Assembly: GCA_036262515.1 (NCBI GenBank)
Contig: DATAIT010000114.1
Location: 1-36,476, forward strand
DNA from: Acidimicrobiales bacterium
GTDB taxonomy: Bacteria; Actinomycetota; Acidimicrobiia; Acidimicrobiales; GCA-2861595
Direction of reading: 5' to 3'
Length of the DNA stretch: 36,476 bases
The position numbers and the translations under genes were made by a program. This document shows positions 1-7,131 of this stretch, in pieces (the first letter of the stretch is position 1; every line of letters starts with the position of its first letter). The notes beneath the pieces are model-generated. The model ran no database searches. It saw only the letters and a program-made list of their open reading frames with translations, and was not told where the DNA came from.

Positions 1-291
1 GCCGAGCCGGAGGCCGCCGCCGCCCCTGACGCCGAGCCCGCCGCCGCCCCTGAAGTTGACCCCGCCGCTGCCCCCGCCGAGGCCGCTGCCGCCCCCGACC
101 CCGAGGCAGCCGCCGCCGAGCCCGAGGCCGCCGCCGAGCCCGAGGCCGACCCCGAGGGGGCCGGCGCCCCCGCCGCCGATCCCGAGGCCGAGCCCGGAGC
201 CCCCGACGCCGAACCCGCCGCCCCTGCCACGGCGGCAGCTCCCCGCGACACCGAGCCCGAGGCCCCCACCAACGACGACGAGAGGGCGTGA
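1..291 (+). CDS. C-terminal tail of an Ala/Glu/Pro-rich protein, probably cytochrome c oxidase subunit I
   Basis: The frame is open from the first base and stops at the TGA at 289-291, so only the last 96 residues are visible. They are almost entirely Ala, Glu, Pro and Asp, in loose repeats of the type AEPEA and AAPD, and should be disordered and strongly acidic. The TGA overlaps the GTG start of the oxidase subunit III gene by 4 bp, so the two are translationally coupled. In this operon type the gene before subunit III is usually subunit I (ctaD). Identifying this tail as the end of subunit I is an inference from position; no haem-copper motif lies inside the window. The same DNA is open in other frames, but those encode only biased Pro/Arg strings. 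Confidence 0.6.
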   Translation, partial: AEPEAAAAPDAEPAAAPEVDPAAAPAEAAAAPDPEAAAAEPEAAAEPEADPEGAGAPAADPEAEPGAPDAEPAAPATAAAPRDTEPEAPTNDDERA

Positions 292-920
292 CCGTGGCCA
301 CCGACATCGCCACCACCACCGCCCCGCCCGCCGCCCACGCCGACGGGCACGGACACGTCACGAACACCGGCCTCTCCAACGAGAAGCTGGCCATGTGGGC
401 GTTCCTCGGCTCCGAGTGCCTGCTGTTCGGCGCCTTGATCTCGGCGTACTTCCTGTACCGGGGCAAGAGCATCTCGGGCCCCACGCCGAAGGACATCTAC
501 GACATCCCCTACACGTCGGTGAGCTCGTTCGTGCTCCTGATGAGCTCGCTCACGATGGTGCTCGCGCTGGCCGCCATCCAGCGGGGCGACCACCGTCGCC
601 TCCGGGTGTGGCTCGTCGCCACCGCCCTGCTCGGCGCCAGCTTCATCGCCGGGCAGGTGTACGAGTTCACCTCGTTCATCCGTGAGGGACTCACCATCAA
701 GACGAACCTGTTCGGGAGCAGCTTCTTCGTGCTCACCGGTTTCCACGGCGTGCACGTCACGCTGGGCATCATCATGCTGCTGTCCCTGTGGAACCTCTCG
801 TTGCGGGGCAAGCTGCCGCAGGAGAAGTCGGAGGTCGTCGAGATCGCCGGCCTGTACTGGCACTTCGTCGACGTGGTGTGGATCGTCATCTTCACCGTCA
901 TCTACCTGATCCCGTCCTGA
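288..920 (+). CDS. ctaE: Cytochrome c oxidase subunit III (haem-copper oxidase)
   Basis: This 210-residue integral membrane protein is subunit III of an aa3/caa3-type terminal oxidase, which stabilises the catalytic subunit and supports proton uptake. Family stretches are clear: EKLAMWAFLGSECLLFGALI near residues 30-50, FHGVHVTLG near 155, and the final helix YWHFVDVVWIVIFTVIYLI. About five hydrophobic segments follow a short hydrophilic N-terminus, matching the short five-helix bacterial form. The GTG start at 288 overlaps the preceding stop (GTGA), and an internal GTG two codons later is a less coupled alternative. It is followed 13 bp later by the subunit IV gene. The identification is secure. 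Confidence 0.95.
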   Translation: MTVATDIATTTAPPAAHADGHGHVTNTGLSNEKLAMWAFLGSECLLFGALISAYFLYRGKSISGPTPKDIYDIPYTSVSSFVLLMSSLTMVLALAAIQRGDHRRLRVWLVATALLGASFIAGQVYEFTSFIREGLTIKTNLFGSSFFVLTGFHGVHVTLGIIMLLSLWNLSLRGKLPQEKSEVVEIAGLYWHFVDVVWIVIFTVIYLIPS

Positions 921-933
921 GGAGAGTCGCACG

Positions 934-1275
934 ATGAGCAGCGGCACAGTCGATCAGGCGAGCCACCACGCAGAGCCGGCAGATGACCACGGCGACCATG
1001 CCGGGCACCCGTCCGAGGCGCAGTACGTCAAGATCGCCCTGATCCTGGCCGCCATCACGGGTCTCGAGGTCGGCCTCTATTACACGTCGTTCTCGCAGAC
1101 CGCCACCAACCTCACGCTCATCGCGCTGGCGGCGATGAAGTTCGTCATCGTGGCCGCGTACTTCATGCACCTGAAGTTCGACAACCGGATCCTGCGTCGC
1201 CTGTTCATCACCGGGTTCGTGCTCGCCACGTTCTGCTACATCGCCTACCTGCTGACACTCGGCGTCTTCCGCTGA
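934..1275 (+). CDS. Cytochrome c oxidase subunit IV (prokaryotic small subunit)
   Basis: This 113-residue protein has a His/Asp-rich soluble N-terminus of about 30 residues followed by three hydrophobic helices. The helices carry the signature of bacterial oxidase subunit IV, with AAYFMHLKFD at the end of helix two. It is a small accessory subunit of the haem-copper oxidase in the cytoplasmic membrane. A GAGGAG-like ribosome site lies just upstream of the ATG at 934. Its TGA shares one base with the ATG of the next gene (TGATG), so the operon continues. The His-rich N-terminus (SHHAEPADDHGDHAGH) could bind metal, but that is speculation. Length and order fit the family well. Confidence 0.9.
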   Translation: MSSGTVDQASHHAEPADDHGDHAGHPSEAQYVKIALILAAITGLEVGLYYTSFSQTATNLTLIALAAMKFVIVAAYFMHLKFDNRILRRLFITGFVLATFCYIAYLLTLGVFR

Positions 1276-2171
1276 TGCTGGCGCACGTCGGCGCATCCGG
1301 GTGGGAGTGGCACCCGCATCCCGACGTGTGGCTCCTCGTGCTCCTGCTCATCGCCGCCTACGGGATGGTGGTCACGAGGGTGGGGCCGAGCCAGGCGCGC
1401 CCGGGGGAGGCTGTGGTCACCCGGCGCCAGGTCACCCTCTACGGGGCCGGCGTGCTCGCCCTCTGGGTGCACGCCGACTGGCCCATCCACGACATCGGCG
1501 AGCACTACCTGTTCAGCGTCCACATGGTCCAGCACATCGGGTTCACGCTGATCGCAGCGCCACTCCTGTTGCTGGGCCTGCCCGTCTGGCTGGTGCGCTG
1601 GATCGCCCGACCCCGGGGTCTCCGGTTCGTGTGCACCAGGCTCACCCGGCCGCTGCCCGCCGCCATCATCTTCAACACGGCCACCGTCTTCACCCACTGG
1701 CCCGTCGTCGTCAACGCCGCACTGCGGAACCACTCCCTCCACTTCGCCCTCCACGTGCTCATCGTGTCGAGCGCCCTCCTCATGTGGTTCCCGGTACTGA
1801 ACCGGGTCCCTGAGCTCCCCCGCATGTCGCAGGGCATGCGGCTCGTGTACGTGTTCCTCCAGTCGGTCATACCGACCATCCCGGCGTCGTTCCTCACCTT
1901 CGGCAGCGGCCTGTTGTACAGCTTCTACGGGGGCGTTCCACGGCCCTTTCCCATCTCGGCTGTCGACGACCAGCAGCTGGCTGGTGCCCTCATGAAGATC
2001 TACGCCGGGCTCCTGCTGTGGTCGGTGATCGCGGTGGCCTTCTTCCGGTGGTACGCGCGCGACCAGCGCGGGGAGATCGAGGCCGTGCTGACGTGGGACG
2101 ACGTCGAGCGCGAGCTGGCCCGCACGCCGCCCCCCGCGGAGCCGGCCCGGCGCGTCCCCCCGGTGTCGTGA
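1275..2171 (+). CDS. ctaG: Cytochrome c oxidase assembly protein, CtaG (caa3) family
   Basis: This 298-residue polytopic membrane protein belongs to the caa3-type CtaG family needed for assembly of the oxidase, probably for CuB insertion. Roughly seven hydrophobic segments are seen. The family's conserved histidine patches are present: HADWPIHDIGEHYLFSVHM near residues 65-83 and HSLHFALHVLIV near 155-167, both plausible copper ligands. The ATG overlaps the preceding stop by one base. The GTGA at its end is shared with the following thioredoxin gene. Its position directly after the oxidase subunits agrees with an assembly role. It is a different family from the mitochondrial Cox11 type of CtaG. 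Confidence 0.88.
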   Translation: MLAHVGASGWEWHPHPDVWLLVLLLIAAYGMVVTRVGPSQARPGEAVVTRRQVTLYGAGVLALWVHADWPIHDIGEHYLFSVHMVQHIGFTLIAAPLLLLGLPVWLVRWIARPRGLRFVCTRLTRPLPAAIIFNTATVFTHWPVVVNAALRNHSLHFALHVLIVSSALLMWFPVLNRVPELPRMSQGMRLVYVFLQSVIPTIPASFLTFGSGLLYSFYGGVPRPFPISAVDDQQLAGALMKIYAGLLLWSVIAVAFFRWYARDQRGEIEAVLTWDDVERELARTPPPAEPARRVPPVS

Positions 2172-2692
2172 AGGGCCGACCCCGGCTGCTGCTCGCCGCG
2201 GCCGGAGCGGTCGTCGCCATCGCCGTGGTCGTCTTCGCCTTCCGGCCGTCCGGCGACCAGGTCGAGCCCACGGGGGCGGCGCCCACCTTCTCCACCGTCG
2301 ACCTCGCCGGCAGGCCGGTCCGCCTCGTCCAGTACCGCGGCGAGCCCGTCCTCCTCAACTTCTGGGCGTCGTGGTGCATCCCGTGCCGCAAGGAGTTCCC
2401 CCTGTTGCGAGCGGTGCACGGCCACGGGCTCACGGTGCTCGGCGTGGTGTTCAACGACTCGGCCGACTCGGCCGCCGAGTTCATGAAGGACCAGGGGGCG
2501 TCCTGGCCCGGCCTCCAGGACCCGGGCGGCGACATCGCCGAGGCGTACCACGTCGGGCTGCGGCCGGGGATTCCGGTGAGCGTGCTGATCGACGGCGGCG
2601 GCCGGCTGGTGGAACGCCATGTCGGCGAGCTGCGCCAGGGTGACCTCGACCGTCTGGTCGCCCTCGTCAGCGCCACGTCGACCACGACCTGA
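2168..2692 (+). CDS. Membrane-anchored TlpA/ResA-like thioredoxin
   Basis: This 174-residue protein starts at the GTG overlapping the ctaG stop by 4 bp. Residues 5-23 form an uncleaved signal-anchor, followed by a thioredoxin fold of the TlpA/AhpC-TSA type. The redox centre is WCIPC with cysteines at residues 70 and 73, inside the conserved NFWASWCIPCRKEFP block. The cis-proline region near the end (GIPVSVLI) is also present. Proteins of this family reduce disulfides outside the membrane, often on apocytochrome c or on the CuA/assembly factors of oxidases. The oxidase operon context supports that role, which remains inferred. A longer open frame upstream overlaps ctaG and is not the gene. Confidence 0.9.
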   Translation: MKGRPRLLLAAAGAVVAIAVVVFAFRPSGDQVEPTGAAPTFSTVDLAGRPVRLVQYRGEPVLLNFWASWCIPCRKEFPLLRAVHGHGLTVLGVVFNDSADSAAEFMKDQGASWPGLQDPGGDIAEAYHVGLRPGIPVSVLIDGGGRLVERHVGELRQGDLDRLVALVSATSTTT

Positions 2693-2718
2693 GGTCGGCC
2701 GCGACCGGACGGGCGAGA

Positions 2719-4161
2719 TCAGCCCCGGGCGCAGGACGAACCGGGGCCGCGCTCGGCCTCGGACCACCCCGGGACGTCGACGGCGGGCCAGAAGTCCCCG
2801 GTGGCCACGTCCTGTTCGTAGGGGACCGGCGGTACCGGGTCGGCGGCAATGGCAGCGACAGCCGCGACCAGGCGGTCGACGTCGCCGACCGACGTGGACA
2901 GCGAGGCGCTGGCCCGCACCGCTCCGGGGATCTCGCGCCGGTCACCGGCCAGGAGGGCCCGCCGGTAGGCGACGACCTCGGCGGGCGTGAGCCCCAGCAG
3001 CCGGAGCAGGTAGGGATGGGCGCAGAAGCAGCCGTGGCGCACCCCGATCCCGAACTCGGCGCTGAGCCGGGCCGCCACGAGGGCGTGGGGGACGCCATCG
3101 ACGGTGAAGGTCGCCAGGGGAAGCGTGGGTGTCGACAGGCTCGGGCCGAGGAGGCGAACGCCCGGCACGGCGCCGAGGGCCGAGCGCAGGCCGCGAGCCA
3201 GCACATCGTCGTGCTGGCGGACGGCGTCCCAGCCGATGGCGCCCAGTTCGGCGATGGCGGCCTCGAGGGCGACGGCGCCCAGGACGTTGGGCGAGCCGGC
3301 CTCCTCCCGGTCGGGCGGTTCGGTCCAGATCACCTCGTCGAGATCGACCAGGTCGACCGCGCCCCCGCCGGCCAGGAAGGGGTCGCCGTCAGCGAAGGTG
3401 GCTCTCGGGCCGACGAGCACGCCCGCTCCGTAGGGGGCGTACATCTTGTGGCCGCTCCAGGCCAGGAAGTCGGCCCCGGCCGGCAGGGGGGCGTGCGGCG
3501 CGAGCTGGGCGGCGTCGACGACGACCGGAACGCCGCGCTCGTGGGCTGCGTCGAGGACCTCGGCGATCGGCGGCAGCCACCCCGTCACGTTGGACGCGCC
3601 CGAGATGGCCAGCAGCCGCGGCGGGCGCCCGTCGTCGAGCACGGCCACCACGTCGTCGGTGGTGAAGGTGCCGTCCTCGGCGCACTCGACGAAACGGCGC
3701 CGGCAGAGGCGAGCCCACGGAAGGAGGTTGGCGTGGTGTTCGACGACCGTCGTCGCCACCACGTCGTCCGCTTCGAGGCGCAGCCGGTAGGCCAGGTGGT
3801 TGACGGCCTCGGTGGTGTTCCGGCAGATGATGGCGACGTCGGGCCCGGCCTCGGTCCGGCCGGCGAACGCCAGCGCCGCCGCCCTGGCCTGCTCGTAGGC
3901 GGCCGTGGCCTGGCGGGATCGGAACCCTGCACCCCGATGCACGCTCGAGTACAGGGGAAGGAAGTCGGCGACCCGACGGGCCACCGCGGGCAGGGCGCCC
4001 GTCGAGGCCGCCGCGTCGAGATTGAGGTACGGCCGCTGTCGACCGTCGATGCACGGCACCGGGTCGCCGTCGCCAACGAGGGACACGGGGAGCGTCGCCG
4101 CAGCCATGTGCGAGTCCGGTCCTCCGGGCGCGCCGCCCGAGACGCTACCGGTCGTCGCCAT
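2719..4161 (-). CDS. Class V aminotransferase-fold PLP enzyme (cysteine desulfurase/selenocysteine lyase-like)
   Basis: This fold-type I PLP enzyme of about 480 residues resembles SufS/CsdA. Visible features are the N-terminal NLDAAAST and SSVHRGAG blocks, the TVVEHHANLLPW segment that contacts PLP, VVVDAAQLAPH, and the Schiff-base lysine in SGHKMYAPYG (about residue 239). Near the C-terminus RHGCFCAHPY carries two cysteines (378 and 380) where SufS has its reactive-cysteine loop. About 60 C-terminal residues extend beyond the usual end. The start is uncertain: ATG at 4161 is used here, ATG at 4107 also keeps the whole domain, and an earlier in-frame start at 4212 would nearly abut the divergent gene. 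No suf or isc partners are nearby, so the substrate is unknown and a cysteine desulfurase call would be too specific. Confidence 0.85.
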   Translation of the reverse strand: MATTGSVSGGAPGGPDSHMAAATLPVSLVGDGDPVPCIDGRQRPYLNLDAAASTGALPAVARRVADFLPLYSSVHRGAGFRSRQATAAYEQARAAALAFAGRTEAGPDVAIICRNTTEAVNHLAYRLRLEADDVVATTVVEHHANLLPWARLCRRRFVECAEDGTFTTDDVVAVLDDGRPPRLLAISGASNVTGWLPPIAEVLDAAHERGVPVVVDAAQLAPHAPLPAGADFLAWSGHKMYAPYGAGVLVGPRATFADGDPFLAGGGAVDLVDLDEVIWTEPPDREEAGSPNVLGAVALEAAIAELGAIGWDAVRQHDDVLARGLRSALGAVPGVRLLGPSLSTPTLPLATFTVDGVPHALVAARLSAEFGIGVRHGCFCAHPYLLRLLGLTPAEVVAYRRALLAGDRREIPGAVRASASLSTSVGDVDRLVAAVAAIAADPVPPVPYEQDVATGDFWPAVDVPGWSEAERGPGSSCARG

Positions 4162-4238
4162 CCATTCGAGGCTACCGACGGCACTCGGAAAGACGGGCGC
4201 AGCGACCTGCACGCCGGCGGTGGGCCAGGATCTGCGGT

Positions 4239-4667
4239 GTGCTCCGGCTCCTGCTCGTGGCGGCTGCCGCCGTCGTCGCCTCGTGGACGCTGCTCGTGGT
4301 CCTCGCCCGACGGCTGCCGCCGGGCGTTCTCAAGGACCTGGCCACCGTGCTGCCGGCGTGCGTCACCACCGCCCGCCGCCTCCGGCGCGATCCTCGCGTT
4401 CCCCGCCGGGCCAAGGTGGCGGTGGCGGTGGCGGCCGTGTGGGTGCTGTCGCCCATCGACCTCATCCCCGAGTTCCTGCCGGTCATCGGTCCGCTCGACG
4501 ACGTCGTCGTCGTCGCCCTCGCACTGCGCTATGCCGCCCGGCGGGTGCCACGGGAGGTGTTGTTCGAGGCGTGGCCGGCCGAGCCTCGCCTCCTCGAGAG
4601 GCTGGTCCCGGATCGTGGCCGGCCTGGTGCGCCCGCAGTGGACGACGGCAGTGACGTCCCGCAGTAG
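4239..4667 (+). CDS. DUF1232 (YkvA-like) small membrane protein
   Basis: This 142-residue protein begins at a GTG with an N-terminal hydrophobic segment (LRLLLVAAAAVVASWTLLVV). The DUF1232 core follows near residues 65-100: VAVAVAAVWVLSPIDLIPEF, then IGPLDDVVVVALALRY. The SPIDLIPEF...G.LDD pattern is diagnostic of the family, whose biochemical role is not established. It is divergent from the aminotransferase gene and lies 64 bp upstream of the reverse transcriptase on the same strand, so the two may be co-transcribed. Whether DUF1232 has anything to do with the reverse transcriptase is open. The start is weakly supported, as no clear ribosome site is seen. Confidence 0.82.
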   Translation: MLRLLLVAAAAVVASWTLLVVLARRLPPGVLKDLATVLPACVTTARRLRRDPRVPRRAKVAVAVAAVWVLSPIDLIPEFLPVIGPLDDVVVVALALRYAARRVPREVLFEAWPAEPRLLERLVPDRGRPGAPAVDDGSDVPQ

Positions 4668-4731
4668 CGTCCCAGGCGAGCGGGAGGGATGCCTTCGGGC
4701 GCCTCCGGGCGGAGCAGCGCAGGACGTGACG

Positions 4732-6063
4732 ATGCCGATGGCCGATCCCTGGAGGCGGGTGTCCTGCGTACCTCCGGGTGCGGCTACAGCCGCTTCAAAG
4801 CGACCTCCCTCCCGCTCGCTCCTCGCCGAGATCGCGACCGACGCTCCCTGGGAGGCGACCGTCGACGCCTTCCGGAGCCGGAATCCGCGCCGCACGGACC
4901 GCATCGCCGACTACGAGCGCCTGCTGGCCGGCGGCGACCACCTGCGGGTGGGGGACGCCGTACTGGCCGGCCGGTACCAGCCGGCGCCGCCCGACGAGGT
5001 GTGGCTCAACAAGGTGGACGGGCGCAAGAAGCGGGTCTTCAGCTACGGCCCCACTGACGAGCTGCTGTTCCGGGTGGTGCACCGGCTGATCCAGCCGCTC
5101 GCGTCCGAGGCCGCGTCACCCTGGTGCCGCTCGTTCCTGCCGGGCGGCGGCGCCCGTGCCGCGTTCCGCTGCGTGCTGTCCGACCCGGATGCGGGATCCA
5201 AGTCGGCCCTCCGCCTCGACGTGCGGGACTACTTCAACTCGATCGACGTCGAGGACCTGCTGCGCGGCCTGCCCGGCGCCTTCACCGAGGGAGCGCTCGG
5301 GGCCCTGTTGCAGACGTCACTGCGGGATCGTCGGGTGCGACGGCGGGGTGCCGTCGTCGACGGCGGCCCCAAGGGCGTGATGGCCGGGACACCGGTGGCG
5401 CCGCTGCTGGCCACGCTCTACCTGCGCGACGTCGACGATGAGGTCGCAGCCACGGGCGCCACCTACGCCCGATACAGCGACGACATCGTCGCCCTCGCAC
5501 CTCCTGGCGAGCTGGCCTCGGTGGAGCGACTCGTCCGCCGCCGACTGGCCGAGCGGGCGCTGGTCGTCAACGAGGAGAAGTCCTCGGTCGCCCGGCCGGG
5601 AGAGCCGTGGGACTTCCTCGGGTTCCGGTACGCCCACGGTTCGATCGCTCTCGCCCCGGTCACCGAGCGCAAGCTCAAGGCCCGCACAACTCGCCTGGCC
5701 CGGAGCCTCCTGCGGTGGCGGGAGCGAACGGGCGCATCGGGCGAGCGGGCCACGGGCGCGTTCGTCCGGCGGACAAACCTGCGCCTGTACGGCGTTCCGG
5801 CCGGACGGGCCGAGTTCTCGTGGGCCACGTGGTTCCTCCCCATGCTCGGGTCGCCCGCCGGGCTCGACGCCCTCGACGCCCACGTCCGACGCGAGGCTCG
5901 GTACGCGGCCACGGGGCGGCGCACCGCCCGCACCATCCGGGACGTCCCGTACACGGCGCTCGCCGGCGCCGGGCACCTACCCCTGGTCGCCGCCTACTGG
6001 GCCATGCGCGACGGCGTGGTGGCCTACGACGCGCTCGTCCGGCGGAGGACCGGTCTGGCCTGA
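4732..6063 (+). CDS. Free-standing reverse transcriptase, group II intron-like
   Basis: This RNA-directed DNA polymerase of 443 residues shows ordered RT blocks: a KVDGRKKRVFSYGPTDELL fingers segment, motif A RLDVRDYFNSID with Asp163 and Asp166, motif B-like KGVMAGTPVAP (214-224), the catalytic YSDD (248-251), LVVNEEKS, and DFLGFRY (from 294). This set resembles group II intron and group-II-like RTs rather than retron or DGR enzymes. No HNH endonuclease or clear maturase domain follows; the last 130 residues are basic and unassigned. No intron domain V or retron msr/msd-like RNA was recognised around it. AGGA at 4721 supports the ATG at 4732; the frame is open far upstream, but that stretch is antisense to the aminotransferase gene. 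It is convergent with the next gene, 8 bp away. Confidence 0.9.
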   Translation: MPMADPWRRVSCVPPGAATAASKRPPSRSLLAEIATDAPWEATVDAFRSRNPRRTDRIADYERLLAGGDHLRVGDAVLAGRYQPAPPDEVWLNKVDGRKKRVFSYGPTDELLFRVVHRLIQPLASEAASPWCRSFLPGGGARAAFRCVLSDPDAGSKSALRLDVRDYFNSIDVEDLLRGLPGAFTEGALGALLQTSLRDRRVRRRGAVVDGGPKGVMAGTPVAPLLATLYLRDVDDEVAATGATYARYSDDIVALAPPGELASVERLVRRRLAERALVVNEEKSSVARPGEPWDFLGFRYAHGSIALAPVTERKLKARTTRLARSLLRWRERTGASGERATGAFVRRTNLRLYGVPAGRAEFSWATWFLPMLGSPAGLDALDAHVRREARYAATGRRTARTIRDVPYTALAGAGHLPLVAAYWAMRDGVVAYDALVRRRTGLA

Positions 6064-6071
6064 GATCCCGG

Positions 6072-6638
6072 TCAGAGCGCGGAGAGCTGCTCGGCCACCG
6101 CCCTGGCCAGCGCCGCCCGCTCGTGGACGTCGAGGCCTCTCACCTCCAGCACCACCTGCACCGCGTCGGCGCCGAGGAACATGAGCGATCGGCCGTCGTC
6201 GAGCATGGTGACGAGGGCGCCGCCGGCTTCCGGGTCGAGAACGAGCCCGCCCGGTGGGAGCCAGGCGCGCTGCTCGGGTGTCAGCCGGTAGTAGAGGCCG
6301 GCAGCTCGCCCGCCGCTCGTCCAGCGCCGACCCATGCCGAAAGGCTCCTCGCGGACCTCGCTCTTGGTGCTGTGGGCGATGCCCACCTTGTCGCGATCGT
6401 CGATGGGCAGCACGGCGGCCGGGTCGACGAGGCCCTCTTCGCGCCATCCCGGTTTCCCGAGCATCCCGGGGATGTAGGGCGTACCCATCCGGTCGTCGGA
6501 CGCGGTGTGCGGCGGCGCAGGAGCGGCCGGCGACGACCCGCCCGGCGACTCGGCGCGGGCCCGAACCTCGGCCAATGCGTCGTCGGCCTTCTCCTTGGCC
6601 AACTCCGCCAGCTTCTTCGCCTTGTCGAGCAGACCCAC
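6072..6638 (-). CDS. Hypothetical protein with N-terminal amphipathic helix
   Basis: This 188-residue protein has no recognised family. It opens with a charged helix, GLLDKAKKLAELAKEKADDALAEV, of the kind seen in small actinobacterial helical proteins. A Pro/Ala-rich linker follows, then a compact second half from about residue 50 with motifs GTPYIPGMLGKPGW, YYRLTPEQRAWLPPGG and LEVRGLDVHERAALARAVAEQLSAL. The GTG at 6638 is chosen because the upstream in-frame extension is Arg/Pro-biased and looks non-coding. It is convergent with the reverse transcriptase and divergent from the inhibitor/protease pair. No signal peptide or membrane segment is visible, so a cytoplasmic location is likely. No function is assigned. 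Confidence 0.7.
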   Translation of the reverse strand: MGLLDKAKKLAELAKEKADDALAEVRARAESPGGSSPAAPAPPHTASDDRMGTPYIPGMLGKPGWREEGLVDPAAVLPIDDRDKVGIAHSTKSEVREEPFGMGRRWTSGGRAAGLYYRLTPEQRAWLPPGGLVLDPEAGGALVTMLDDGRSLMFLGADAVQVVLEVRGLDVHERAALARAVAEQLSAL

Positions 6639-6796
6639 GGGACAAAACGCTAGCCCGGCACGGGGCCGGCGGCGACGGCCGCCCGCTCGATCCTCGCGGC
6701 GCGGGTGACGTGGCCGGGGGCCGATCGCCGCTGGATGCACTCCGGAAGAACCCGTACACTCCTGGCGTTCGCGAACGAGCCAGCCCGAGGATCTGC

Positions 6797-7105
6797 ATGG
6801 CGGAATTGCCCAGCCAGCTCGATCTCACCGTCGGCCAGGCGTGGACGGTGCAGCTCGAGGCAGCGGGTGGGGGATACCGATGGCACGCCGAGGTGGAGGG
6901 TGACGATGCCGTCGTCGCAGTCACCGCGGAGTACGCAGAGCACGCAGAGGGTGGTGTGCAGCCGGGACGGTGGCGGGGCGACGTCGTCACCGTCACGGGG
7001 CTGGCGCCCGGACACGCCTCCGTGGTCCTCGGCCGGCGCCGGTCGTGGGAGACGTCGGGTGCGGGCGGCGAAGAGCGCATGCGGGTGACCGTTCGCCCTA
7101 CGTAG
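6797..7105 (+). CDS. Chagasin-like (I42) cysteine peptidase inhibitor
   Basis: This 102-residue all-beta protein has the order of elements found in chagasin-family inhibitors of papain-type proteases. LDLTVGQAWTVQLEA is the first strand. AAGGGYRWHAEVEG sits where chagasins have the NPTTGYxW loop. A GRRRSWE segment sits where the family has RPWE, and the last strand ends MRVTVRP. GAGG, six bases before the ATG at 6797, gives a good ribosome site. There is no signal peptide, so it should be cytoplasmic unless exported otherwise. It lies 26 bp upstream of a papain-family protease, the expected target class, which strengthens the call. The canonical NPTTG is not conserved, so inhibition is inferred. 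Confidence 0.68.
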   Translation: MAELPSQLDLTVGQAWTVQLEAAGGGYRWHAEVEGDDAVVAVTAEYAEHAEGGVQPGRWRGDVVTVTGLAPGHASVVLGRRRSWETSGAGGEERMRVTVRPT

Positions 7106-7131
7106 GGCGCAGACAGAAAGCGAAGACATCC

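Noticed and set aside
3016..4731. Open frame running in phase into the reverse transcriptase, giving a 1015-residue protein
   Set aside because: It is antisense to the aminotransferase gene and then overlaps DUF1232; its translation is Arg/Gly/Ala-biased with no domain. The RT proper starts at 4732 with a ribosome site.
4668..4731. Retron msr/msd RNA upstream of the reverse transcriptase
   Set aside because: Only 64 bp are available and no inverted-repeat pair typical of msr-msd was found; the RT motifs also do not match retrons.
4200..6600. Diversity-generating retroelement around the reverse transcriptase
   Set aside because: The YSDD and GTPVAP motifs fit group II-like RTs, and no template/variable repeat pair or avd-like gene was seen nearby.
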